A stretch of DNA of 64,000 nt from an uncultured Porphyromonadaceae bacterium (GTDB lineage: Bacteria; Bacteroidota; Bacteroidia; Bacteroidales; Barnesiellaceae): contig UPYI01000009.1 in assembly GCA_900538555.1 (NCBI GenBank), positions 96,061 through 160,060 on the forward strand, read 5' to 3'. The notes under the pieces were generated by a model. The model saw nothing but the letters and a program-made list of their open reading frames with translations, ran no database searches and was not told the origin of the DNA. Below are positions 34,746 to 44,380 of this stretch, in pieces. The stretch's first letter is position 1; each line of letters starts with the position of its first letter. Position numbers and translations under genes: made by a program.

Positions 34746-34920
34746 AAAAAGGCAACGTATCACAATGTCCGACCTGCTGCGTTGCCACCGGAATCCGGTC
34801 TAAGTCGGTTACGTCAGTAAACTCCTTTTATCCTCAGCGACTTGCATCTTAGGCATGTTTACGCACCGACAAGGGGTTGCATCGAAAATTTCATTTCAAC
34901 ACAACCCCTTTACGGCGTGT
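34746..34920 (-). repeat. 180-nt element, copy C
   Basis: On the minus strand the hairpin AAGGGGTTG...CAACCCCTT (34871-34911) is followed by GGTGCG, CCTAAGATGCAAG, AGGAGTTTACTGACGTAA, CGACTTAGACCGGATTCCGG and GGCAACG...CGTTGCC-TTTTT, the last a proper terminator. It lies just 3' of the beta-barrel gene that ends at 34953, as the other copies lie 3' of tRNA-fMet and the RRM gene. Confidence 0.8.
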
Positions 34921-34952
34921 CAGGCACACCGTCCCTGCAAGCAACAGCCCGA

Positions 34953-35585
34953 TCAGAATGCCACGCCCAGACGGAACCCGATATTGTTCCGCCCGTTCAT
35001 TCTATATATCAGCACTTTGCTATCGTTCGTAGAATAAAGGTAATACAACGCCAAATGGAATCCGAAACGCTGTGAGGGCACAGGATAAAAGCTCAACCCG
35101 ATTTCGGGCGATACCGTAAATCCCCACGTATCGTCATAACGCTCCCACGCCTGATAATAGGTAGACATGCGGCTGTAATCCGTACCCAGCTTCACCGTAG
35201 CATACGGTTCGCACATTTTACCCAAAATGAAACGATATTTCAACAACACGCCGAAGGGCAGTTGGAACAGCGAATGCTGCTGGTCGGTATTCATCGAAGA
35301 GGTCTCGCTCAAATGCAGCGTCTGACGTCCGATATACTTATTGTTGGTATGATAGGAGATAAATGCGCCGACCGCCAGTTTCGGAATCACATAATATCCG
35401 CCTTCGAAATTCATACCCCAACCGCTCGCACGGTCGGCATAACTGTTATCCAACAAGGCATTGAACTGCCAATCGATGTTGAAATAGCCCTTAGATACTG
35501 CCTGCGCCTGAGCAGGGAGAGCAGTCGATACAACGAGAGAGAATGCCAGAAGTCCTCCCCATACTATTTTTTTCAGAGTTTTCAT
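34953..35585 (-). CDS. Outer-membrane beta-barrel protein
   Basis: A 210-residue protein with a signal peptide ending PAQAQA and an 8-strand-like barrel (GWGMNFEGGYYVIPKLAVGA, FGVLLKYRFILG, final strand NIGFRLGVAF ending in Phe, as outer-membrane barrels do). No specific family is recognised beyond the porin-like OmpX/OprF-type fold. It follows the DUF4136 gene by 32 bp and is followed by element copy C, which probably ends its transcript. Confidence 0.82.
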   Translation of the reverse strand: MKTLKKIVWGGLLAFSLVVSTALPAQAQAVSKGYFNIDWQFNALLDNSYADRASGWGMNFEGGYYVIPKLAVGAFISYHTNNKYIGRQTLHLSETSSMNTDQQHSLFQLPFGVLLKYRFILGKMCEPYATVKLGTDYSRMSTYYQAWERYDDTWGFTVSPEIGLSFYPVPSQRFGFHLALYYLYSTNDSKVLIYRMNGRNNIGFRLGVAF

Positions 35586-35617
35586 GCTCGTTCCTTTTTT
35601 TAGTGAATAATAAGAAA

Positions 35618-36253
35618 TTATTGTCGGGTCAGATAAGGCGACTGTACAAATGCCTGGTCTACTGCCTGTATCGCCAGATCACGGTTCACTCGCGACGATC
35701 CGCTCAGATAGCCTGCCATATAAGAATCCCATACGATTCTCAATCGGCGGGAATTATCGGCATCGGTCAGGTCGATCAACTCGATCAGGAACGAACCGAT
35801 ACTATAACTATACACTACCGGATAAGGATAATACCAGCCTCCGGTCCAACCAGGTCCCCAATAGCCGGGTCCCCAATAACCGGGATAACCATACCACCAA
35901 TAATTATTTACATAATTCACCAGATAGTTCGTATTCTCGATATAGCTGATTTGCAAGCCCATGTCAGCCGTGCCCTTTTCCTCAATCCGGGTATATCCGC
36001 GACCGGTCATGTTCTCCTCCAAGGCTTCCAGAATATACTTCGCCTCACTGTTCGTCCAATACGTCGCCTCCTGCTTTTCGGTAATCAGCAAAATACTGTC
36101 GGGCATGTAAAACGTGGTGAAAGTTCCGAAATCAGCCAATCGGTCATAATCGGTAAACACCACATAATCATCGTCCAGATCCGAGAGATTCGGTTCTTTC
36201 TGGCATGCGGTAATCGCTACCGCCGTCAAAAGAAAAAGGAATAATTTTTTCAT
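35618..36253 (-). CDS. DUF4136 lipoprotein
   Basis: A 211-residue lipoprotein (FLLTAVAITAC). The DUF4136 features are visible: DYDRLADFGTFTTFYMPD at the start, NSEAKYILEALEENMTGRGY, and the C-terminal LDIAIQAVDQAF-like helix. The middle has a Gly/Trp/Tyr/Pro-rich stretch around residues 117-145 (YGYPGYWGPGYWGPGW), a flexible loop common in the family. Function unknown; it lies in the envelope. It leads an operon with the beta-barrel gene. Confidence 0.88.
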   Translation of the reverse strand: MKKLFLFLLTAVAITACQKEPNLSDLDDDYVVFTDYDRLADFGTFTTFYMPDSILLITEKQEATYWTNSEAKYILEALEENMTGRGYTRIEEKGTADMGLQISYIENTNYLVNYVNNYWWYGYPGYWGPGYWGPGWTGGWYYPYPVVYSYSIGSFLIELIDLTDADNSRRLRIVWDSYMAGYLSGSSRVNRDLAIQAVDQAFVQSPYLTRQ

Positions 36254-36379
36254 GTCTGTTTTGTTTTTAATGATTGATTATATGTAGTTCTCACTATATA
36301 CTTGTCAAACAAAACAAACCTGCATTGGTTCACCGTCCGATTTATTTTTTACCGCTATAAAAATCAACCGTCGGGACAC

Positions 36380-36410
36380 GGCAAACCGGATGTACGGCAT
36401 CCGGTTTGCC
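36380..36410. terminator. Hairpin downstream of the polysaccharide locus
   Basis: GGCAAACCGGATG and CATCCGGTTTGCC form a 13-bp stem; no T-run follows on the minus strand, so it may end or protect the polysaccharide message. Confidence 0.55.
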
Positions 36411-36440
36411 GACATCTTATCATCTGTCCTCCCAGAAAAA

Positions 36441-37409
36441 TTATCGAAGTAAATTATACAGATTGGCAAAACGCCGCGTGCCGAGCAGCGATATGATATA
36501 CAGCACGCCCCGTTTCATCGCAGAAACCCCTTGCGAACGCGATATAGCCGACCACTTCGGCAGACATGCCGCCACCGCCCCGTCGAACTCGTCGGAACGA
36601 CGCGCTCCCAGCGACTTCAACAAATGGCAATAGACATACATGATCGACAGGAAGTTTTTGCCGCGGTACGGGTCTACCGCAGAACAGCCGTCGCCCATCC
36701 GGTATTTTTTCACCAATGCACCCAACCATGCCGACCAACGTTCGGGCGAATAGGCTTTTCGCGACACGGAGTTATCGACATAATAATAGTAATACATTCC
36801 GCGATCGGAATAGTAAACGACGGGATGCTGCCCGATCGTCGAAAGCCCGAACAGAATGTCTTCGCAAATAGCCCCCTCCCGAAAACGAAGGGAAGATATG
36901 ATGTCGCGGCGGAAAATCTTGTCGCAAACCGAATGCGAAAAGCGGCAGGAGAATGTATCGACCAGCAGTTCTTCGTATGTAGAAGAATAGCCCGCCGGAC
37001 TTTCGTTGAGCGACTCCTTCGACGAACCGTAATCCTGAATAAACGGATATTGAAGCACCCCCACTTCGGGATGAAGTTCAAGAAACTCGATATTCGTCTC
37101 GTAAGTGTTCTCTGCGATCTTATCGTCGGCGTCGATGAATGTGACATATTTTCCGCAGGCATATTTCAGCCCCGTGTTCCGGGCTGCGGCAGCGCCTTTG
37201 TTCGTCTGATGATACACCGAGACGCACGAATATTTAGCCGACAGTCCATCGCACAATTCCCCCGAACGATCGGCTGAGCCGTCATTCACCAGTATGACCT
37301 CATAGTCGTCGCCCCGATGGCGGTCGAGTACACAACCGACAGTCCCTTCGATGTAACGCTCGGCATTATATACCGGTATGATAATGCTCAATATGGGAGA
37401 TGCTTTCAT
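36441..37409 (-). CDS. Glycosyltransferase family 2
   Basis: A 322-residue GT2 with the GT-A start ILSIIIPVYNAERYI, NDGSADRSGE and the DxD metal site in VTFIDADDKI. It transfers a sugar in building the exopolysaccharide repeat unit, on the cytosolic face of the inner membrane. The start at 37409 overlaps the stop of the previous gene in ATGA, which indicates translational coupling. It is the last gene of the locus. Sugar specificity cannot be read. Confidence 0.9.
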   Translation of the reverse strand: MKASPILSIIIPVYNAERYIEGTVGCVLDRHRGDDYEVILVNDGSADRSGELCDGLSAKYSCVSVYHQTNKGAAAARNTGLKYACGKYVTFIDADDKIAENTYETNIEFLELHPEVGVLQYPFIQDYGSSKESLNESPAGYSSTYEELLVDTFSCRFSHSVCDKIFRRDIISSLRFREGAICEDILFGLSTIGQHPVVYYSDRGMYYYYYVDNSVSRKAYSPERWSAWLGALVKKYRMGDGCSAVDPYRGKNFLSIMYVYCHLLKSLGARRSDEFDGAVAACLPKWSAISRSQGVSAMKRGVLYIISLLGTRRFANLYNLLR

Positions 37410-38176
37410 AGGAATCGTTTTCTTAATCCGAAACACTTGTAATCGACGAAGCGGCGGATGCAAAAAATATAATATCTAAAACTAACTGAAAAAAAGGATT
37501 CGGGCAAATAATCGGAAAAATTTTTCGCCATGATCTCCGCACGTTCCCGCCGGAGTATATCCTGATTTTCAGAGCGGCTGCTCATACCGGTCATGTCGTA
37601 CACCGACACCACGGTATGTACCACGCAATAGCTTTTCTTCCGCAAAAAGAGCGCGTCCATAAAAAACGCCCAATCCGCCACCAACTTATATCGCGTATCG
37701 TACAACCCGATTTCAGAGAACAGTTCGCGGCGGATGAAACTGGACTGATGACAAACATTGTCCGACAGGAAGAACCGGAACGGCAAACGGTCGGGCAAAC
37801 GTTTACGCATGCTGTGACCGCACTCCGTCAATAGGTTTTCCGCAAAAACAAAATCGGTATCCGTCATCCGGTCGGCTACCCGCTGCAAAGCATCGGCATC
37901 GGCAAACACATCGCCGCTGTTCAAGAACAGGATATAATCGCCGGTAGCATGTGCAATCGCCTTATTCATCGCATCATACACCCCCTTGTCGGGTTCGGAA
38001 ACTCCGTAAGCGATCTGCGATTCATACTGCCGCATCACCTCCGCACTGCCGTCGGTAGAAGCGCCGTCGATCACGACCGACTCGTAATCGGCACACGTTT
38101 GCGAGAAGACACTCTCCAATGTCTGCCGAAAAGCCTCTTTGTTGTTTCTATTGACTGTGATGATCGTAAATTTCAT
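37406..38176 (-). CDS. Glycosyltransferase family 2 (WcaA-like)
   Basis: A 256-residue GT2: MKFTIITVNRNNKEAFRQTL, VIDGASTDGS and DYILFLNSGDVFA (the DxD-like site is NSGD, as in several related enzymes). The group adds one sugar to a lipid-linked acceptor. The start 38176 is set by the GT-A fold; it lies 16 bp after the flippase gene and couples to the next GT2 by a 4-bp overlap. Confidence 0.88.
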   Translation of the reverse strand: MKFTIITVNRNNKEAFRQTLESVFSQTCADYESVVIDGASTDGSAEVMRQYESQIAYGVSEPDKGVYDAMNKAIAHATGDYILFLNSGDVFADADALQRVADRMTDTDFVFAENLLTECGHSMRKRLPDRLPFRFFLSDNVCHQSSFIRRELFSEIGLYDTRYKLVADWAFFMDALFLRKKSYCVVHTVVSVYDMTGMSSRSENQDILRRERAEIMAKNFSDYLPESFFSVSFRYYIFCIRRFVDYKCFGLRKRFL

Positions 38177-38192
38177 GGTACCCTCCGCTTTT

Positions 38193-39545
38193 CTACTTCC
38201 GCCAAATACCTTGCGCATCGGTATAAACCAACTTATAATATTGCAACGGAGCCAGAATCACGTGCGGCAACAAAGCGAACGTCAAGCCCCACACCACACC
38301 GGACACTCCCCAAAGGTGCGCCAATCCGACCGCCAGAGGGATAGAAACCGCCGTAGAAAAGAATGTATAATACATCTGCAACTTTACCGTACCTATACCG
38401 TTGATTACGGTGATGAATATGTTGTACCAAACATATACCAGCGCATACACCGCACACGCCACCGTCACTGAAAATGGCACCTCGACCTTGTCCTGAATCC
38501 AAAGATAATAGAAAATCGGCGATACCGCCACCATCACGCCTATACCTACCGCCAGCAAAGCCCCGAATTTCAGGTTCTTGCGGGTAGTCCGTTTGATCCA
38601 CTCCATATCCCCCCGCGCATACGCATCGGAATAGGCGACCCACAGCGGGGCAAGAACGATCTGGAACAGCATGATCACCATGTTGAAATATTTGTTGGCG
38701 ATACTGTACGAAGTAACTTCCTTCGCTCCGAATATGGTGTTGATCAGTACCGGCGAAAACTGGAATATGATCACGCACGAAAGTTGTATAAAGAAGAACT
38801 TCGCCCCCAACCCCAATAAACTTTTACTATACGAAAAGTCGATCTGCGACCAACGGGGACGCAAATCCTTATACGGGAACATGAACAGATAGATCGAGCC
38901 GCACAGAAACACCAATGCGGGGGTCAGCGAGAAAATGATGCTCACCCACAGCAGTGTCGGATCCGAATCGATCTTCGTCAGGATAAATATGAATATCAAC
39001 GAAATGACATTGCCCAGACTATTCAGCAAATCGCTCATGGCAACCCGCTGAAACGCATGAAGAATCGTACAGATGAGACGCAACACGAAATTCAGCCCGA
39101 AGAAAAGTCCGGCGATCAATACCACGCTCTTCACCTCGCCCCGATATTCGTCCGGCACATTCAACAATTTGGCATAGTCGAAAATCTCTCCGCAGAAAAA
39201 AAGCAACAGGATGAACAGCAGGGCTATACATCCGATCAGCGCGTATGTGGTACTGACATAAATCAATGCCGATTTCTTATCGTTCCGGGCAATCGCATCG
39301 GTCAGTTTATTTTTCAGCCCGTTGCCCAATCCGATATCGAAGTAGATAATGCAGGACAGTACAGAACTCAACGTAAGCCAAATGCCGTATCGTACATCGT
39401 TCAGATAGTCGATCGTGATCGGCACCAACAGGAAACTCGCCAAGATGCTTGCGCCTTTCAGCAACATCGTCAAAGCGACATTCTTCTTCACCGTATTCAT
39501 CCGGCGGTCGTTATCGCTATTCCATATTTTGCTCAAAAAGCCCAT
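38193..39545 (-). CDS. wzx: Polysaccharide flippase (Wzx-like)
   Basis: A 450-residue membrane protein with about 12-14 hydrophobic segments and the N-terminus of the MATE-like polysaccharide exporter fold (NVALTMLLKGASILASFLLV). It would flip undecaprenyl-linked repeat units across the inner membrane. The ATG overlaps the end of the polymerase gene by 29 bp. The assignment rests on the fold plus its neighbours. Confidence 0.88.
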   Translation of the reverse strand: MGFLSKIWNSDNDRRMNTVKKNVALTMLLKGASILASFLLVPITIDYLNDVRYGIWLTLSSVLSCIIYFDIGLGNGLKNKLTDAIARNDKKSALIYVSTTYALIGCIALLFILLLFFCGEIFDYAKLLNVPDEYRGEVKSVVLIAGLFFGLNFVLRLICTILHAFQRVAMSDLLNSLGNVISLIFIFILTKIDSDPTLLWVSIIFSLTPALVFLCGSIYLFMFPYKDLRPRWSQIDFSYSKSLLGLGAKFFFIQLSCVIIFQFSPVLINTIFGAKEVTSYSIANKYFNMVIMLFQIVLAPLWVAYSDAYARGDMEWIKRTTRKNLKFGALLAVGIGVMVAVSPIFYYLWIQDKVEVPFSVTVACAVYALVYVWYNIFITVINGIGTVKLQMYYTFFSTAVSIPLAVGLAHLWGVSGVVWGLTFALLPHVILAPLQYYKLVYTDAQGIWRK

Positions 39546-40893
39546 CCGTATCAGATTTTAAAGGTTTCTGTTCCGCGGCTTTCATGCGTTTCAAATAATA
39601 GAAATCCATGAAGACCGGAATAAAAGCGGTAAATGTAATGATTTCCACGCTCGATACCGATGTAAACAATACGAGCAGCAGACAGCACAAGTCGGCAATT
39701 GCCAGCGGCGACAAATGGCGGTTCTTGTAAAAGAACCACAACAGGGAAAAGAAAAACGACAGATATAAAATCGTGCCCAAGAATCCGAGACGCAGGAAGA
39801 ATATCGACCAGGCTATATCGGCAGTATAAAACGGTATATCCATCTCTGTCATTTCCGAGTTGAACGACTTGACGATAAAATCGACCTTATCCAACGCTAC
39901 GTCGTTGTCGTCGTTCCAAAAACCGAAACCGAAAGCCGAATACATCGGATCGTCCGCAATGAAGAAGAAACGCTCCATTGCATGACCCGCCCGGTAATAC
40001 ATCGTCTGTTTGGTGGCTACATCGTAATCGAAATCCGTAATATCTCCGCCCGACAACAACTCGCCGATACTGTTCACGCCTCCGGTAGGCGAAGTGAACC
40101 GTTCGATCAGAATCCCCGACAGCGGCAGCAATACGACCGAAAGCACCAGCACCGATTTGAAGAAACGGCTCCGGTTACGGTCGATCAGATACAGACCGAT
40201 CATGACCAATACGACGAAACTGGCGATAAAGCCCCGGTGCATCGGAAGTATGAACGCCATGATCAATACGATCTGCGACAGCAATTTTTTTTGACCGTTC
40301 AGCGGATTGGCAAAAAGTCCGTAGAATACGAAATAATAGACCAATATAGGTATATTGTAGCAGCGTTTAAACCGCACGATGCCGAAATCCATATATCCGC
40401 CTATCAGACCAGTGAGCAGACGAATACCCGTGAAGACCTGAACAATAAATACGACACTCAGAAAGAGGGTGATATAAAACAGATTCCGACGCAACGAATC
40501 CGCCTCCTCTTTCGTAAATGTCGAGAATACGACAAACGAAAGCAAAAGCGGATAGCTCTTGGCTGTAATCAGAATATCGCGCCACGGCACGTCGTAAATC
40601 GTCCGGTTCACCCACAAGATCAGCAGAAAGAACGCAAAGAACACCGCATAGGTGATTTTCACGTAACGCACCGGCACGCCACCGGAAGGTTTCCGTTGGA
40701 ACAGCGTGATGACGAATGCCGCCAACATATAGATATTGGCATACACATCCAGACTCTGTTCACCCTTGAACGCATTCGGCACCAGACCGAACCCATCCGT
40801 GAGGAAAAAGAAAAACAGAACCACGGATTCCGCTTTCCATCCCCGCAGGAAAAGGAACAATGCGAATACTAAAATCAGGCTGAACAGTACCAT
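39517..40893 (-). CDS. wzy: O-antigen polymerase-like protein (Wzy)
   Basis: A 458-residue polytopic membrane protein with about 11-12 membrane segments and a large periplasmic loop between residues 260 and 350, the layout of Wzy polymerases. Sequence motifs of this family are weak, so the call depends on topology and on its place between wzc and wzx. It would join repeat units at the outer face of the inner membrane. Confidence 0.78.
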   Translation of the reverse strand: MVLFSLILVFALFLFLRGWKAESVVLFFFFLTDGFGLVPNAFKGEQSLDVYANIYMLAAFVITLFQRKPSGGVPVRYVKITYAVFFAFFLLILWVNRTIYDVPWRDILITAKSYPLLLSFVVFSTFTKEEADSLRRNLFYITLFLSVVFIVQVFTGIRLLTGLIGGYMDFGIVRFKRCYNIPILVYYFVFYGLFANPLNGQKKLLSQIVLIMAFILPMHRGFIASFVVLVMIGLYLIDRNRSRFFKSVLVLSVVLLPLSGILIERFTSPTGGVNSIGELLSGGDITDFDYDVATKQTMYYRAGHAMERFFFIADDPMYSAFGFGFWNDDNDVALDKVDFIVKSFNSEMTEMDIPFYTADIAWSIFFLRLGFLGTILYLSFFFSLLWFFYKNRHLSPLAIADLCCLLLVLFTSVSSVEIITFTAFIPVFMDFYYLKRMKAAEQKPLKSDTDGLFEQNME

Positions 40894-40919
40894 CGGCTTT
40901 CAATTACGGCAGGTAAACC

Positions 40920-43259
40920 CTATTTTTTCTTCTGCATGTGCGCCCCGTAACCATAGCCATAGCCCTGACGAGCCGTCGTGCCATTGATAACCAATGCTAC
41001 ATTTTTCAGTTTACCGGTAGCTACCAGTTCATTGACATACATAATATGGTCCTTGTGCGTATAATTAGCCCGACATACGTAGAGGGTTGCATCCGCAATA
41101 CGCATCAGAGAGAATGTATCCGATACCATTCCGACAGGAGCCGAATCGACAATCACATAATCATATTGTTCACGCAAATAAGCGAACAAATGATCCAGAC
41201 GATCCGACAGCAACAGCTCGGAGGGGTTGGGCGGGATAGGTCCGGAGAAAATGACATCCAGATTCGGAGAATAGGTAGAGGGAACAATGATTTCTGATTC
41301 GGTCATCGAATTCGACGCCAGATAACTGGTCATACCGATCTTGGAACGCACTTTCATATAGTCCATCAACCGCGGGTTACGGATATCCAGACCGACCAAT
41401 ACCACTTTTTTGTTCAAAAGCGAAAGCGACATCGCCAAGTTGATGCTGATAAACGATTTGCCTTCTCCGCTTACCGAAGAAGTAAGCAGCACCACCTTGC
41501 TGTCTTTTGCCGTCAGCAGGAATTGCAGGTTGGTACGCAACAGACGGAACAGTTCGACAATCGAACTGGTATCGCCCTCTTTCACCACCACCGTGTCGGT
41601 AGCTGTACTTACGCAAAGTTCTCCGGCAATCGGCAGGTTGGTCAGTTTTCTCAAAGCATGCTTGTCTTCAAACTTCACGGTCAGCATCTGCTTGATAATC
41701 ACAAACAATACCGGAAGCAACAACGCCAGAATAAACGTGGTAAACGCCAACTTCATTTTCTTCGGCGATTGCGGTTTCGACAAGTTGAATGCCGAGTCGA
41801 TGATCCGACCCTTCGGTACGGCTGCCGCCAAAGCCAGGTTATTTTCCTCTTTCTGTTGCAACAGGAAGATGTAGAGTTCATCTTTTACCAACTGGTCGCG
41901 TTTCAGTTCCATATACAAACGTTCCTGTAACGGCATTCCCTTCAAACGGTTCTGCAACAGGTTCTCCTGCGCCTTCAAATCGTTACGGGCTATTTCATTA
42001 TACTCCTTCGCCTTGATCACCGTATTCAGCACGTTTTCGCGCATCTGGTCGATCTGCGCAGTCAATGTCTGTAACGAAATATTGGATTCTTTTGCCGTAC
42101 GCAACATCCGCATGCGTTGCAGCAGCAGCTGGTTGTACATGTTCACTGCGTCGGCAGCTCCATCCGAAGGCAGACCGGCAGTAACCGGCACAAGGGCATA
42201 TTTATTCTCCGGACGCGAAAGGAATTCCAGCGTCATATTCACTACCGAGTATTGCGTTTCGGCTTCCAATAAAGCCTGACGTTGTTTCGACGAGTTTTCC
42301 AGAATGATCTTTGCCTCTACCTCTATATCGGTCAGATTATTATCTTTCTTGAATTTCTCGACTCTCCGTTCAGCCTCTTCCAGTTCCCGTTGGACACTTT
42401 CCAGACGCGAATCGATAAACACGGCAGTCGCATGAGCCGACACGTTCTTATCCTCCAATACCCGGCGGTTGTAAATCGCCATCATCGTATTCAGCAGGTC
42501 TTTTCCCCGTTCGACATTGATATCCTGATAATCCAGACTGACACCATTCGCTTTTTTCGAAGAAAGAGCCACATGCAGGTATTTTCTCAAACCCTCCGTT
42601 TTCAGATCCGAACCGACTATCGAAACATTGAACTTATGTTTCTTGCCGGGGATGTAATACTCCGTCGGACGGACGACAAACGTACCGTAAGCCGTCTCCA
42701 CAGTCACCGGGAACGATGTTGCCTCCACATTGCCTAAGGTTTTGAAAAATCCGTCTTTTACCTTTACCCGTATGTTTTCGCCTTTCTTGTCTACTTTCAC
42801 TTTCACACTCAAACCGGTAGAGAGGGTATCCAGCATCATAGGCGGGACATCGACCACAATCGGAGAGTTTTTATAGAAGGTTTTCTTAGCCAAGCCTTTC
42901 CGTTCGGTATAGGTACGGCACAAATCCAGTTCTTCCGCCACCTCTTTCAACAGAGAGTGTGTCTTGAACACCAGCACCTCATCGTCCACAGCACCGCCGC
43001 CGATCATACCTCCGAACGAAAATCCCTTCATCAGCGACGACGAAAGCAACGATCCGCCCTTACCGCCTTTATCATCTTCCGAAATCAACACCTCGGCATA
43101 GATCTGGTAAACCGGATTCTTTATTTTCAAATATACGAACAGCACTCCGAAGCACACCACGAAAGAGACAATGAACAGATACCAGTATTTCAGCAGTCCG
43201 TTCCAAATCTCTTTTATATTGATCAGCTCATCTTTCTTTTTCAAGTTCGAATTTTCCAT
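40920..43259 (-). CDS. wzc: Polysaccharide co-polymerase and tyrosine autokinase (Wzc)
   Basis: A 779-residue protein: N-terminal Wzz domain with a membrane segment at about 22-42, a long coiled-coil region (about 240-450), a second membrane segment near 500 and a C-terminal BY-kinase domain with Walker A SSVSGEGKSFISINLAMSL, Walker A' VVLVGLDIRNPRL and Walker B YVIVDSAPVG. The C-terminus has only a short Tyr-Gly cluster (YGYGYG) instead of the longer tyrosine-rich tail of enterobacterial Wzc. It sets chain length and export. The start at 43259 (MENSNLKKKD) precedes the Wzz domain. Confidence 0.93.
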   Translation of the reverse strand: MENSNLKKKDELINIKEIWNGLLKYWYLFIVSFVVCFGVLFVYLKIKNPVYQIYAEVLISEDDKGGKGGSLLSSSLMKGFSFGGMIGGGAVDDEVLVFKTHSLLKEVAEELDLCRTYTERKGLAKKTFYKNSPIVVDVPPMMLDTLSTGLSVKVKVDKKGENIRVKVKDGFFKTLGNVEATSFPVTVETAYGTFVVRPTEYYIPGKKHKFNVSIVGSDLKTEGLRKYLHVALSSKKANGVSLDYQDINVERGKDLLNTMMAIYNRRVLEDKNVSAHATAVFIDSRLESVQRELEEAERRVEKFKKDNNLTDIEVEAKIILENSSKQRQALLEAETQYSVVNMTLEFLSRPENKYALVPVTAGLPSDGAADAVNMYNQLLLQRMRMLRTAKESNISLQTLTAQIDQMRENVLNTVIKAKEYNEIARNDLKAQENLLQNRLKGMPLQERLYMELKRDQLVKDELYIFLLQQKEENNLALAAAVPKGRIIDSAFNLSKPQSPKKMKLAFTTFILALLLPVLFVIIKQMLTVKFEDKHALRKLTNLPIAGELCVSTATDTVVVKEGDTSSIVELFRLLRTNLQFLLTAKDSKVVLLTSSVSGEGKSFISINLAMSLSLLNKKVVLVGLDIRNPRLMDYMKVRSKIGMTSYLASNSMTESEIIVPSTYSPNLDVIFSGPIPPNPSELLLSDRLDHLFAYLREQYDYVIVDSAPVGMVSDTFSLMRIADATLYVCRANYTHKDHIMYVNELVATGKLKNVALVINGTTARQGYGYGYGAHMQKKK

Positions 43260-43283
43260 AGTCAAGCAAAAAACAGGATTCAA

Positions 43284-44087
43284 CTATTTACGAATAAACA
43301 ATGCAATTGCCAACGATGCCAATACCGACAAGGTGCTAACCACAACCGAAGCGACCGACACTTTGAATGAAGCATTCTGGTCGTAGTGCGACGCTCCTTT
43401 TTTAGCCTTGTTCGGCTCTACATATACGACATCATTTTGTTTCAGATAATAATACGGCGACGAGAAAATAGCAGGATCGGACAAATCGAAACGTTGGAAT
43501 ACCCGTTTCCCGTCCTCCTCACGAATCAACAGTACATTTTCGCGCATACCATAAATCGTCAGGTCGCCCGCAGCACCGATCGCATCCAATATGGAAATCC
43601 GTTCCGACGACATGGTAATGGGACCCGGACGCATCACTTCGCCCAGAACTACCACTTTGAAATTCATAAACTGCACGATCACCAACGGATCTTCCACCGC
43701 TTCGGCGATACGGCCTTCTATATATCTTGCCAATTCTCTACGGGTCAGACCCTCGACGTGAATCTTTCCGATTACCGGGAAATAAATATCCCCGTCACGA
43801 TCGACCGTATAGACTTGAAGATTAGGTATTACCGTCACGTTCGTCTGTCCCGGAGTCGAATACGACACCGCCGGCAAATTATATTGAGCGACTGCCTCCA
43901 AAACCGATGAAGCCACCGTAATGGACAACATATCATCGGGTGCAATTTTCAGTTCATAATTTGCCGCAACCTCCATTCCGGTGCTCTCACTGGCATCCAA
44001 CTGGTTAAAATATGCCATGCCCGAAGTCGAGCGGCAAGATACAAAACAAAGCAACAAACAAGGTAGTAAAAGTAAATATGTTCTCAT
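43284..44087 (-). CDS. wza: Polysaccharide export lipoprotein (Wza-like)
   Basis: A 267-residue lipoprotein: MRTYLLLLPCLLLCFVSC, then a Poly_export domain (YELKIAPDDMLSITV, IHVEGLTRRELARYIEG) and a SLBB domain (VVVLGEVMRPGPITM). A single C-terminal membrane helix (VASVVVSTLSVLASLAIALF) is present. It would form the outer-membrane exit pore of the locus, with the autokinase encoded just downstream. The start at 44087 is set by the promoter box at 44109. Confidence 0.93.
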   Translation of the reverse strand: MRTYLLLLPCLLLCFVSCRSTSGMAYFNQLDASESTGMEVAANYELKIAPDDMLSITVASSVLEAVAQYNLPAVSYSTPGQTNVTVIPNLQVYTVDRDGDIYFPVIGKIHVEGLTRRELARYIEGRIAEAVEDPLVIVQFMNFKVVVLGEVMRPGPITMSSERISILDAIGAAGDLTIYGMRENVLLIREEDGKRVFQRFDLSDPAIFSSPYYYLKQNDVVYVEPNKAKKGASHYDQNASFKVSVASVVVSTLSVLASLAIALFIRK

Positions 44088-44108
44088 TACATAAATAATT
44101 TGCGAGTG

Positions 44109-44116
44109 CAAAATTA
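44109..44116 (-). promoter_or_regulatory. Promoter of the polysaccharide locus
   Basis: TAATTTTG on the minus strand matches TAnnTTTG, 22 bp before the wza ATG. Confidence 0.65.
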
Positions 44117-44333
44117 AAACTTAATTCAACTTAAATTATAACGCGGCTCTTCTTTTTTTATTTTACGTACGTGTACATAAAATTACCTTTTTTTATCGCA
44201 CGCTCCGAAAGATTCGCAAAGCAATCTATATATCAACCGATTAAACAACGAAGATTTAAATCGGGCAAATAAAAATCCATTTCCGGAGTTATTCTTTTCA
44301 CCGATCGGTGCACATTCTTCCGAAAAGTTTCTG

Positions 44334-44341
44334 TACGTTTG
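44334..44341 (+). promoter_or_regulatory. Promoter of the plus-strand GT2 gene
   Basis: TACGTTTG matches TAnnTTTG. It excludes a TTG start at 44339 and points to the ATG at 44381. Confidence 0.6.
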
Positions 44342-44380
44342 CAGTCGGAATACAAAAATTTTAATTGCATCGGCAAACAA

